From the NCBI RefSeq assembly GCF_029854705.2, contig NZ_CP139035.1, positions 868,001 through 932,000 of the forward strand: DNA of 64,000 nucleotides, in the 5' to 3' direction. The notes beneath the pieces are model-generated. The model made no database searches and had not been told where the DNA came from. It worked only from the letters and a program-made list of their open reading frames with translations. Below are positions 56,434-64,000 of this stretch, piece by piece. Numbering within the stretch: position 1 is the first letter of the stretch; each line of letters starts with the position of its first letter. The DNA comes from Akkermansia sp. N21116. Its GTDB lineage: Bacteria > Verrucomicrobiota > Verrucomicrobiia > Verrucomicrobiales > Akkermansiaceae. The position numbers and the translations under genes were made by a program.

Positions 56434-57381
56434 ATGACGGAAGATCTCACAGCAAGAAAGCCTGAATGGCTGGCGATCATGATTGGGTATTTTCTGATCT
56501 ATGTCGTTTGGGGATCTACCTATTATTTCATAGGTGTCGCCCTCGAAGGATTTCCTCCGTTTTTACTGGGAGGCTTGCGGTTTACTACGGCGGGGATTCT
56601 GTTGCTGTCATATAGCCGCATCCGGGGAGAGAATGTGTTTAAGGGCGGATTGATCCGGAAATCGGCAATCAGCGGAATTATCCTGCTCTTTATCGATATG
56701 TCCGTGATTATGCTGGCACAGAAATACCTGAGCAGCAGCCTCGTGGCTATCATTGCATCTTCTACCGTTATTTGGATCATGGCCCTGGATATACCCATGT
56801 GGAAAACAAATTTCAAAATTCCTGCTGTTTCTCTCGGTATCGTCACGGGATTTCTGGGAGTAGTTCTTCTATTCATCGAACAATTATTCTACACTGAAGA
56901 AAACATTCACGCAGAATATGGCGTCGCCCTCCTCGTACTGGGTTGTATCTCATGGGCTCTCGGGACTCTGTATGCAAAATATAAATCGTCCTCGGAAGAA
57001 AAGGTCAACGAGTTTGCCGGAGCAGCATGGCAGATGCTCCTTGCAGGAGGAATGTTCTGGTTGTGTTCCTTTGCCATTTGTGAAGGGAATACTGTCCGGT
57101 GGGAAGCTATATCCTCCTCGGCATGGCTTTCCCTTGTCTATCTCATTTTGTTTGGTTCCGTACTTGCTTATACGAGTTACATCTGGCTCCTCAAGGTTCG
57201 TCCTGCGATGGAAGTAGGCACACACGCCTACGTCAATCCGCTTGTTGCCGTTGTATTGGGTACCTTGCTGGGAGCAGAGACGATAAGTTGGATCCAAATG
57301 ACAGGACTTTGCATCGTTCTTCTCAGCATCTTCCTGATTCGAAGACCCTCTGCCCGAAAATCGGGAAAAGCTATTCCGTAA
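56434..57381 (+). CDS. EamA-type (DMT) permease
   Basis: 315-aa inner-membrane transporter of the drug/metabolite superfamily, ten membrane segments in two EamA repeats. Landmarks: IYVVWGSTYYFIGVALEGFPPFLLGGLRF at the start of repeat 1 and GSVLAYTSYIWLLK...THAYVNPLVAVVLG in repeat 2. It belongs to the YedA/RhaT-like group of exporters; the solute cannot be told. It follows the hydrolase by 74 nt on the same strand. Confidence 0.88.
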   Translation: MTEDLTARKPEWLAIMIGYFLIYVVWGSTYYFIGVALEGFPPFLLGGLRFTTAGILLLSYSRIRGENVFKGGLIRKSAISGIILLFIDMSVIMLAQKYLSSSLVAIIASSTVIWIMALDIPMWKTNFKIPAVSLGIVTGFLGVVLLFIEQLFYTEENIHAEYGVALLVLGCISWALGTLYAKYKSSSEEKVNEFAGAAWQMLLAGGMFWLCSFAICEGNTVRWEAISSSAWLSLVYLILFGSVLAYTSYIWLLKVRPAMEVGTHAYVNPLVAVVLGTLLGAETISWIQMTGLCIVLLSIFLIRRPSARKSGKAIP

Positions 57382-57572
57382 TTCGACGGATCAGTCCTCC
57401 GAAAACAGGAGACAACCGATTGTAAAACTCATTTATCCCAAAACAAAAGAGGCATGAAATTTTTATCATTATAGTTACTCTAACTCTAATGTTGCGACGG
57501 AGCCGGAAAGATACGTTCCCTCCTCTTCTGTAATCACACTGTTATCCTTCTTACATTAATAACACCATCATC

Positions 57573-58445
57573 ATGAATAAACAACATATCAAAGATACAT
57601 CGTACGGCGGAGAACGCCCCTTGTTTGCCTCCCATAACCTGAGGCTGGACAATGTAACGATTCTTCCCGGAGAATCGGCCTTGAAAGAATGTTCCGGCAT
57701 TGAAGCCATCCATTGTGAGTTTACGGGTAAATATCCCTTCTGGCATAATGAAAATTTCCTTGTGAGAGATTGTATTTTCAGGGAGGGAGCCAGAGCGGCC
57801 ATCTGGTATTCCAGAAATTTGCTCATGCTGGATACGCTGGTTGAAGCTCCTAAAATGTTCCGGGACATGGACGGCTTGAAGCTGGAGCGAGTCCAGTTGT
57901 CCAATGCCCAGGAAACGTTTTGGCATTGTTGCCATGTCGATTTGGACCATGTGGAAGTCGACCATGGAGATTATCTTTTCATGCACGGTTCCGATATACG
58001 GATTGACCGGTTTCGGCTGCAAGGGAACTATTCCTTCCAGTATTGCAAGAATGTTGAAATCCATCATGCCGAAATCCAGTCCAAGGATGCCTTTTGGAAC
58101 ACGGAAAACGTAACGATCTACGATTCCGTATTGGATGGGGAATATCTGGGTTGGCATTCCAGAAACTTGCGCCTTGTCAATTGCAGGATATCGGGGACCC
58201 AGCCTCTGTGTTATGCTACGAATCTGGTCATGGAAAACTGCGCCATGGCGGAAGATGCCGACCTGGCTTTTGAATGTACCAGCCTCCAGGCTGAAATTAA
58301 TGGATTGGTCCACAGCGTCAAAAATCCGCGCAGCGGCCGCATTGTAGCCGACGGCTATGGGAAAATTGTTCTGGACGACCATTGCAAGGCTCCTGGCAAT
58401 TGCTCCATAGATACGCGCGGCATACAGTCTGGGCACGTGGCATGA
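57573..58445 (+). CDS. DUF3737 family beta-helix protein
   Basis: 290-aa protein of the DUF3737 family, right-handed beta-helix made of short degenerate repeats (e.g. SHNLRLDNVTI, HCEFTGKYPFWHNENFLVRDCIF, CRISGTQPLCYATNLVMENC). No signal peptide, so probably cytosolic. Function unknown. In other genomes such genes often neighbour AraC regulators, MFS permeases and cyclophilin-like genes, as here. Separated from the permease by 191 nt, which could hold its own promoter. Confidence 0.82.
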   Translation: MNKQHIKDTSYGGERPLFASHNLRLDNVTILPGESALKECSGIEAIHCEFTGKYPFWHNENFLVRDCIFREGARAAIWYSRNLLMLDTLVEAPKMFRDMDGLKLERVQLSNAQETFWHCCHVDLDHVEVDHGDYLFMHGSDIRIDRFRLQGNYSFQYCKNVEIHHAEIQSKDAFWNTENVTIYDSVLDGEYLGWHSRNLRLVNCRISGTQPLCYATNLVMENCAMAEDADLAFECTSLQAEINGLVHSVKNPRSGRIVADGYGKIVLDDHCKAPGNCSIDTRGIQSGHVA

Positions 58446-58553
58446 CCTTTCTCCGGGAAATGACCGTATACCTGCTGCAATTGCCAAGAACCCTCATCAA
58501 TTCCGCAAGATCCCAGGACAAAGCGGATCTTGCGGAATTCTTTAGGACAAACG

Positions 58554-59738
58554 ATGAAACAGGGGAATAATCAAAACAAAGGCGGACCAAGCCGCCTGCT
58601 GGTCTTTATCCTTGCGGTCGGAGTCTTCGGAATCATCAACACGGAAATGGGTGTCGTGGGGATTCTGCCCCGGATAGCAAAGACATTTCACGTAAGCGTT
58701 CCGTTCGCCGGCTGGACTGTCAGTCTGTTCGCACTGATCGTGGCCTTGTCCGCCCCTGTTATGCCGGTGCTGTTTTCCCGGATCAACCGTAAAGCGGTCA
58801 TGCTGCTTTCATTGGGGATTTTTACCCTCAGCAATCTTGTCTCGGCGTTTACCGACAGTTTTACGATCATATTGATTGCGCGGGCTATCCCGGCTTTCCT
58901 CCACCCCGTCTATGTCTCCATGGCTTTTACGGTGTCGGCTGAGTCTGTGTCCAGACCGGAAGCACCGAAAGCAGTCGCCAAAATATTCATCGGCGTATCT
59001 GCCGGAATGGTTCTCGGCGTGCCGGTTACCAGTTTCATTGCGGGTGCTGCCTCTTTTTCCTCAGCCATGTTGTTTTTTGCCGCCGTGAATGTCCTCGTGT
59101 TGACGGCAACCGTTCTGTTCGTGCCATCATTGCCCGTTCGGGAAGGCTTTTCCTACGGAGCCCAGCTTGGCGTTCTGAAAAAGAAGATGATATGGCAGTC
59201 CATCTTGGCCGTTACAATGATCAACGCTGCCATGTTCGGTTTTTTCAGTTACATGTCGGATTATCTGGGAGTTGTCACGGGAGTATCCTATGAGGTGATC
59301 AGCGTTGTCCTGCTGGTTTATGGACTGGCGAACATCATCGGTAATATTTTGGCGGGAAGGCTGCTCACGATGAATGCCGCAAGGTGCGCGGCCTCCATCC
59401 CCTTTATTCTGCTGGCGTCTTATACGTTGCTGTTCGTACTGGGTAACATGCCTGGTCCGGCGGCGGCTATTGTCTTTGTGCTGGGGATTCTGGCAGGTAT
59501 TGCAAGCAATAGCATGCAGTACATGATCATGGATGCCGCACATGAGGCTCCAGACTTTGCCAACGGCTTGTTCCTGACCTCCGCCAATCTCGGAACGACG
59601 ATAGGAACATCTGTTTGCGGGCTCTTCATCTCTTTTTTCAATACGCGTTATGCCCTGCTTGGCTCATTGTTGTTCCTTGCTGCGGGCATCGTATTTATTT
59701 TCCTGCGGAATCGTTCCGTGATCACTTTCACATCTTGA
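58554..59738 (+). CDS. MFS permease (sugar/nucleoside efflux type)
   Basis: 394-aa, twelve-segment major facilitator of the DHA1 sugar-efflux/NepI-like group. Landmarks: FGIINTEMGVVGILPRIA in the first segment, GWTVSLFALIVALSAPVMPVLFSRINRK with the MFS loop 2-3 motif, PVTSFIAGAASF in the fifth. The frame opens with TTG at 58530, but the ATG at 58554 has AGGA nine bases upstream and fits the family. It exports a small molecule; substrate unknown. DUF418 follows after 8 nt. Confidence 0.87.
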   Translation: MKQGNNQNKGGPSRLLVFILAVGVFGIINTEMGVVGILPRIAKTFHVSVPFAGWTVSLFALIVALSAPVMPVLFSRINRKAVMLLSLGIFTLSNLVSAFTDSFTIILIARAIPAFLHPVYVSMAFTVSAESVSRPEAPKAVAKIFIGVSAGMVLGVPVTSFIAGAASFSSAMLFFAAVNVLVLTATVLFVPSLPVREGFSYGAQLGVLKKKMIWQSILAVTMINAAMFGFFSYMSDYLGVVTGVSYEVISVVLLVYGLANIIGNILAGRLLTMNAARCAASIPFILLASYTLLFVLGNMPGPAAAIVFVLGILAGIASNSMQYMIMDAAHEAPDFANGLFLTSANLGTTIGTSVCGLFISFFNTRYALLGSLLFLAAGIVFIFLRNRSVITFTS

Positions 59739-59746
59739 AAAACTTC

Positions 59747-60979
59747 ATGACACACCTCTATCCAGACACCGTGCATCCGGTTCGGGCAAAAGAACGCTAT
59801 ATTATTCTCGATAGTTTGAGAGGCCTGGCTCTCTTCGGAATCTGCTTGGCGAACTTCCCCGAATTTTCTCTCTACACGTTTTTAAAAAGCGATGTGACTG
59901 CAGCAATGCCTACCGCCGGTATTGACCGGATCATCCGCTATATTCAATACATTCTGATAGACGGGAAATTCTATACGATGTTTTCCGTGTTGTTCGGAAT
60001 AGGTTTTTCGATCATTATCGCAAACGCCATGCGTAGACATGCAAACGGGCTCCGCGTTTTTTATCGCAGGATGGGAATTCTCCTGATCATCGGTTTTTTG
60101 CATTTAATGTTTATCTGGAGCGGAGATATTCTGATGCTCTATGCTTTGCTCGGCCTGCTACTGCCTCTGTTCCGGAATGTTTCGAACAGGACTTTGCTCA
60201 TCCTGTCGGGGATTCTGTTGATTTTTCCCGTCGGAGCGGATGTGGCGCGAGAAATCACCGGCTTGGTGCCGTCCGCTCCTGTCGTCCGGATGCAGCAGCA
60301 TTTCTGTACGGAATTCGGCATTACAGATGACAACTTCGCTTTCTGGCTGAGGGACGCCGGCAATTACGCGGACGTCTTCAAATTTCTCGTTCAGGGAGCT
60401 TTTGTCAGAATGCAGGAGTTTATCGACGGCAATCGCTTCTTTAAAGTAATGGGGTTGTTCCTGCTCGGTTTTTACATGGGCAGGAATCGTCTGTATGCCA
60501 ATCTGGATGATAACAAGGAACTGTTGAAAAAAGTAGCCGTGTACGGGACCCTCATCGGTCTTCCTGCTGCCGTATTCTATGCCTGGAGTTCGTTGAACGG
60601 GCATCCTTGGGGACTGGTCCCTCATTCGATCCTCTATACGTTCGGTGTCTTTCCTCTGGGATTGACCTACATGTCGGTTCTCTGTCTGTTATATCTTCGC
60701 CACAGGGAAAGCCGTTTTTTTGGAATACTCGCAGCTCCGGGGCAAATGGCTTTGAGCAATTATATAGGACAGTCCGTATTGGGCATGATAATTTTCTATG
60801 GGATCGGGTTCGGGCTCGGAGCGGATACCGGACTCGCCTGCGTCATGTTGATAGCTGCCGGCGTATATCTGGTTGAAACCGCCCTAAGCCGCATCTGGTT
60901 GCGCTATTGCCTGTTCGGTCCTCTGGAATGGATATGGCGCATGCTGACTTATTGTAAACGGCTCCCGCTTTTTAAATGA
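59747..60979 (+). CDS. DUF418 / YeiB-like membrane protein
   Basis: 410-aa inner-membrane protein with about ten membrane segments. Starts MTHLYPDTVHPVRAKERY and then ILDSLRGLALFGICLANF, the YeiB-type N-terminus; the C-terminal DUF418 region has APGQMALSNYIGQSVLGMIIFYGIGFGLG near residue 330. Function unknown; related to acyltransferase-3-like membrane proteins. The frame opens 44 codons earlier inside the MFS gene, so the ATG 8 nt after that stop is used. Probably translationally coupled to MFS. Confidence 0.87.
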   Translation: MTHLYPDTVHPVRAKERYIILDSLRGLALFGICLANFPEFSLYTFLKSDVTAAMPTAGIDRIIRYIQYILIDGKFYTMFSVLFGIGFSIIIANAMRRHANGLRVFYRRMGILLIIGFLHLMFIWSGDILMLYALLGLLLPLFRNVSNRTLLILSGILLIFPVGADVAREITGLVPSAPVVRMQQHFCTEFGITDDNFAFWLRDAGNYADVFKFLVQGAFVRMQEFIDGNRFFKVMGLFLLGFYMGRNRLYANLDDNKELLKKVAVYGTLIGLPAAVFYAWSSLNGHPWGLVPHSILYTFGVFPLGLTYMSVLCLLYLRHRESRFFGILAAPGQMALSNYIGQSVLGMIIFYGIGFGLGADTGLACVMLIAAGVYLVETALSRIWLRYCLFGPLEWIWRMLTYCKRLPLFK

Positions 60980-60985
60980 ACGAAG

Positions 60986-61519
60986 ATGAAAAAAACATTT
61001 TTCCTTGGTAAAACTTTCAGAACGGTTTTTTGTTCTCTTGTCCTGGCCTTTCTTGCTTTCCCGGTATGGAGCCGGGTCGGAGAAAGTACCGGTATCTCCG
61101 GAATAAGTCTCCTTCATGGAAGTGGCGATAAAACAACGAAACATCAACGGCAAAAGAACGAGTCCATGAGTAACGCGATTGAAATCATAGTCGGAACATC
61201 AACCTTTACGGCTACGCTTGCGGACAACGTAACCGCCAGCGCGTTCAAGACACTGCTTCCTCTGTCAGTGATAATGGATGACGTCAACGGAAATGAAAAA
61301 TATTGCCGGATCCTCAAATCTTTGCCTGTTGAACTCGTCAATCCTAAGGCCATTCATTCTGGTGACTTGATGTTATGGAGAACTGATGGATTGGTTCTTT
61401 TCTACAAGGCTTTTGCCACATCATACTCCTATGCACGGCTTGGACGCATCGACAACGCCTCCGGCCTTGCCGCGGCTCTCGGTTCCGGGAGTGCGACTGT
61501 CACTTTTAAACTGAAATAG
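60986..61519 (+). CDS. Exported cyclophilin-like fold protein
   Basis: 177-aa protein with a basic N-terminus and hydrophobic segment (FCSLVLAFLAFPVWS), then a cyclophilin_like domain from about residue 65 (IEIIVGTSTFTATLADN.TA.AFKTLLPLSV.MDDVN) ending DGLVLFYKAFATSYSYARLGRI. It belongs to the cyclophilin-like (not peptidyl-prolyl isomerase) group common near AraC regulators and redox genes; function unknown. Starts 6 nt after DUF418. An internal ATG (MSNAIEI, residue 63) would make a cytosolic form like most family members. Confidence 0.82.
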   Translation: MKKTFFLGKTFRTVFCSLVLAFLAFPVWSRVGESTGISGISLLHGSGDKTTKHQRQKNESMSNAIEIIVGTSTFTATLADNVTASAFKTLLPLSVIMDDVNGNEKYCRILKSLPVELVNPKAIHSGDLMLWRTDGLVLFYKAFATSYSYARLGRIDNASGLAAALGSGSATVTFKLK

Positions 61520-61575
61520 ACATTGACGGAATCACTCCGATGCCGTCATCCCACGACCATCACAGAATAAACAGC

Positions 61576-62742
61576 ATGAAATACAACTTCGATGAAATCA
61601 TTACGCGCCGCGGAACCAATTCCTACAAGTGGGATACTCCGTCCGATTCGGATATCCTCCCCATGTGGGTGGCCGATATGGATTTTCGCACGGCTCCTTC
61701 CGTGATTGAAGCGTTGCGCGAAAGAGTGGACCATGGCATCTTCGGTTACACGAAGGTTCCCCAGGAATATTACGATGCGATCGTCGACTGGTTTGACCGT
61801 CGCCACGGTTTGCGGATCCTCCGTGAATGGATTATCTATACGACGGGCGTAGTTCCGGCTCTCTCAGCCATCATCAAAGCGCTGGCCGCCCCTGGAGACA
61901 AGGTTCTCGTTCAAACTCCCGTCTATAATTGTTTTTTCTCATCTATCCATAATAATCAATGTGTTATGGTTGATAGTCCCCTTCTTTATCGAAACGGGAG
62001 ATATTCGATTGATTTTGACCATCTGGAACAAAAGGCATCCGATCCTGCGGTTAAACTCATGCTTTTGTGCAACCCGCACAACCCGGCCGGGCGTGTGTGG
62101 AGTCGGGAAGAACTTGGGAAAATTGCCCGGATTTGTTTGAAAAACGATGTCTTTCTTGTGTCTGATGAAATCCACTGCGAACTGGTATGCCCGGGATTCC
62201 GGTATACTCCGGTTGCCTCTCTATCCGAAGAGATACGGATGCATTCGGTTACATGCATTTCTCCCAGCAAAGCGTTCAACCTTGCCGGTATCCAGATCGC
62301 CAATATTGTCGCAGCCGATGAAAATATCCGGAAGAAAATCGACAGGGCCATTAATATCAATGAGGTTTGCGACGTCAATGCCTTTGCTGTCAATGCATTG
62401 ATTGCTGCGTACACCGAAGGGGAAGAATGGCTGGAAGAACTGGGAAATTATTTGTACGGCAACTACGAAACGTTAAAAGAATTCTTCCGTCTCCAGCTTC
62501 CACAGTTTTCCGTTCTGCCTCTGGAAGGAACCTATCTTGTGTGGATTGACTGCTCCGCGTCAGGTCGGACGGGAGACTTCATAGCACGGACACTATTAGA
62601 AAGGGAAAGGCTCATGGTGAATGCCGGGAGTATGTACGGAGAGGCCGGTACGAACTTCATCAGGCTCAATATAGCCTGTCCCCGGCGGATCCTGTTGAGA
62701 GGATTGGACAAAATACGCAAGGTCTTGATCGGTGCATCGTGA
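61576..62742 (+). CDS. patB: MalY/PatB family C-S lyase (cystathionine beta-lyase)
   Basis: 388-aa PLP-dependent class I/II aminotransferase-fold enzyme, splitting cystathionine or cysteine conjugates to thiol, pyruvate and ammonia. Motifs: family opening MKYNFDEIITRRGTNSYKWD, ILPMWVADMDF, NPHNPAGRVWSREEL, the SDEIHCEL aspartate, and the PLP lysine in SPSKAFNLAGIQ (Lys232). The ATG at 61576 fits the family; the frame is open to 61540. Last gene of the 57573-62742 run. It could release thiols or detoxify conjugates, in keeping with the stress-type neighbourhood (inference). Confidence 0.9.
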   Translation: MKYNFDEIITRRGTNSYKWDTPSDSDILPMWVADMDFRTAPSVIEALRERVDHGIFGYTKVPQEYYDAIVDWFDRRHGLRILREWIIYTTGVVPALSAIIKALAAPGDKVLVQTPVYNCFFSSIHNNQCVMVDSPLLYRNGRYSIDFDHLEQKASDPAVKLMLLCNPHNPAGRVWSREELGKIARICLKNDVFLVSDEIHCELVCPGFRYTPVASLSEEIRMHSVTCISPSKAFNLAGIQIANIVAADENIRKKIDRAININEVCDVNAFAVNALIAAYTEGEEWLEELGNYLYGNYETLKEFFRLQLPQFSVLPLEGTYLVWIDCSASGRTGDFIARTLLERERLMVNAGSMYGEAGTNFIRLNIACPRRILLRGLDKIRKVLIGAS

Positions 62743-63170
62743 TTGTCGCTAGCGATTATTCGATGCCGCGATACTGTCGATATATTGTAATTGATTGAAA
62801 TCAGTCGCCTAGTTTTCCCGCTGGAGCGCAAGCCGGAGGGAACTCCTCAAGGGCGGTATTTCCAGATAGGGGGGGAATTCCGGCATTTGCAAAACACTGT
62901 GCAGATCTGCTGATAATCGGTATTATTTGCGGACGGTGACTATCAGGGTATACCGGTTGCGGGAACTGTTCGAATTGGCGTTTTGACGGCATGGCCGCAC
63001 GTCCCGTAAGAGGCTTGATTTCTAGGTTCCGCTTGATCCGGAGGAAAAATTCGAGCAGTCCGCGTTCCAGATCGGGAAGTCCGGTCGCGTCGGGTTATGA
63101 TTCCGCATTTGTTTGTTTCTGCCGTTCCAAACATTCAATCGGATCTTTTCTTTTTCCCCTTAAGAGACAT
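62743..63170. other. Intergenic region without recognisable gene
   Basis: 428 bp. Short frames exist on both strands, but none shows a family motif, a ribosome site or codon use like the neighbours. No tRNA, CRISPR or clear terminator was seen; TCGCTAGCGA at 62748 is a perfect 10-bp palindrome but too tight for a hairpin. Confidence 0.5.
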
Positions 63171-63333
63171 GCGGATTTAGCATCCGTCATCAAGTGTTTT
63201 CTTTTTTCTTTTGCAAAAAGAATATAAAAAATTTGACACACAAGAAGCCGAAGGAATTGGCATTGTATGATTGATTTCTTATCACGATGGCTTCGAATGC
63301 GTTGTGCAAAAAACAAGTGGATGCTAAATCCGC
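63171..63333. promoter_or_regulatory. Candidate invertible promoter element 4 (upstream of autotransporter-type gene 4)
   Basis: Perfect 15-bp inverted repeat: GCGGATTTAGCATCC at 63171-63185 and GGATGCTAAATCCGC at 63319-63333, enclosing 133 bp (63186-63318). Core dyads 63172-63186 (central TAG) and 63318-63332 (central CTA). The gene-distal inner flank reads CCGTCATCAAG on the plus strand, as in element 2, so the inferred state is ON. The segment is about 20 bp longer than the other three and the right arm lies 333 nt from the start codon. Confidence 0.7.
63257..63285 (+). promoter_or_regulatory. Possible promoter inside element 4
   Basis: TTGGCA at 63257-63262, 17-bp spacer, TATCAC at 63280-63285 on the plus strand. 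The -10 is poor (four of six). Direction agrees with the ON state inferred from the flank. Confidence 0.3.
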
Positions 63334-63666
63334 TATTTTGCAACTATGACCGATTGTATTGGAGTGGAGAATGTACACCAGATACCGGACATTTTTCCAC
63401 ATAGCGACTGTCCGAACTCTCTTTTGGAATCTTCTTGCGGGATTCTGTCCGACTTCTCGAATCTTGCGCAATCGTTTGATTTTCAATTTGATGAAATGCG
63501 TCGTAAAACTTTTGTTTCCAACGGCGCGCGCGGACATGGCCGTGCGGCTTCTTCCATGCGATTTCCTTCTTTCCGGCGTCCGGGAAGTCGTCGTTCCGTT
63601 TTCGGAACCCTTATCCTCTCCCCTGCTTTTTAATCTTCCTTCAACCATTTTTAATCAACCAACGTT
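63334..63666 (+). other. Long leader of autotransporter-type gene 4
   Basis: 333 nt between the right arm and the ATG. Two overlapping short frames (to 63633 and 63670) look non-coding; the second ends in a TGA overlapping the ATG, which may be chance. The AGAGAA/TTCTCT leader hairpin of genes 1-3 is absent. Confidence 0.35.
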
Positions 63667-64000
63667 ATGAAACTCCACCTCCCCCCCACGCTTCGCAAGG
63701 CTCTTCTTGCTACATTCGTCTCCGCCACTGCCTTTGTGGTGTCGACTTCCGCCGCCTCCGCGTCCACCGCTTCCGTGACGCCTCCCGGCGCGGATGCTTC
63801 CTACAATGTCCGCTCAGTCACGACGACTACTACTGAAACTGTATATCTGGGAGCAGTCGAAGGCGAAAAAACGCTTGATTCCGGCGACGGTACGACCGGG
63901 AAGGCCTACACGGCCGATGCAAACAACCATTTTAAGGGCGGCAGCGACGCCATTATCCGGAATACGGCCAACGGGAACGCCTGGATTCAGAACATTGAAT
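63667..64000 (+). CDS. Autotransporter-type surface protein 4 (N-terminus only, runs off window)
   Basis: Open frame of 111 codons to the window edge without a stop. Begins MKLHLPPTLRKALLATF, matching the MKLRLP start of genes 1-3, with signal peptide to about VSTSAASAST. The following residues are Thr/Ser/Asp/Gly rich (VTTTTTETVYLGAV, GGSDAIIRNTANGNAW), as expected for a beta-helical passenger. Membership is based on the start, composition and the upstream inverted repeat; the barrel is outside the window. Confidence 0.72.
   Translation, partial: MKLHLPPTLRKALLATFVSATAFVVSTSAASASTASVTPPGADASYNVRSVTTTTTETVYLGAVEGEKTLDSGDGTTGKAYTADANNHFKGGSDAIIRNTANGNAWIQNIE

Noticed and set aside
62748-62757. 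Palindrome TCGCTAGCGA as terminator of patB
   Set aside because: Perfect palindrome with no loop and no T-run.
63359-63670. 103-aa frame whose stop overlaps the ATG of gene 4 (possible upstream coupling peptide)
   Set aside because: TTG start, Arg/Phe/Leu-rich sequence without domain character and no ribosome site; the overlap is probably chance.

Overview
The window looks like a chromosomal segment of a gut-type Verrucomicrobium, most likely Akkermansia or a close relative. The grounds are three (with a partial fourth, four) giant autotransporters built of passenger-associated repeats, secreted host-glycan glycosidases (GH36, GH95, a GH63/trehalase-like enzyme), a PilE/GspG-like pseudopilin, and starts that mostly lack a Shine-Dalgarno sequence. 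This assignment comes from family content, not from a database match.

Layout. 1-3461 (minus strand): partial leuC, a YifB/ComM AAA ATPase and a rhomboid protease. 3570-36684 (plus strand): three consecutive giant autotransporter genes (3365, 3315 and 3984 aa), each with its own terminator and each preceded by a pair of short inverted repeats enclosing about 112 bp of AT-rich DNA. 36762-44000: arsC-like gene, pseudopilin, secreted (alpha/alpha)6-barrel glycosidase, secreted GH36 alpha-galactosidase with NPCBM domain, D-lactate dehydrogenase. 44069-46411: copper P1B ATPase. 46415-52617 (minus strand): GH95 fucosidase, a cytochrome-c/propeller/FGE-like 1111-aa protein and an acyl-CoA thioesterase, probably one operon, divergent from a LacI regulator at 53137. 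54185-62742: AraC regulator divergent from an alpha/beta hydrolase, followed by EamA permease, DUF3737, MFS, DUF418, cyclophilin-like and MalY/PatB genes. 63171-64000: a fourth inverted-repeat element and the start of a fourth autotransporter-type gene, running off the window.

The main discovery candidate is the set of four inverted-repeat elements upstream of the four large surface-protein genes. All eight arms share a 15-bp dyad close to CGGWTT-NNN-AAWCCG. The central trinucleotide is the same (as reverse complement) in the two arms of a pair but different in all four pairs. One internal flank (CCGYYATCAAG) marks one end of each segment: it is at the gene-distal end in elements 2 and 4 and at the gene-proximal end in elements 1 and 3. 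Together with a TTGTTA-N17-TATAAT promoter pointing at gene 2, this reads as a family of DNA-invertible promoters (invertons), captured with genes 2 and 4 ON and genes 1 and 3 OFF. No recombinase gene is in the window, so it would act in trans. The last 2.6 kb of genes 2 and 3 are nearly identical, so the locus also seems shaped by gene conversion or recent duplication.

Limits: all family calls are from recognisable motifs and memory of families; no alignment or search was run. ON/OFF states are inference from sequence layout.
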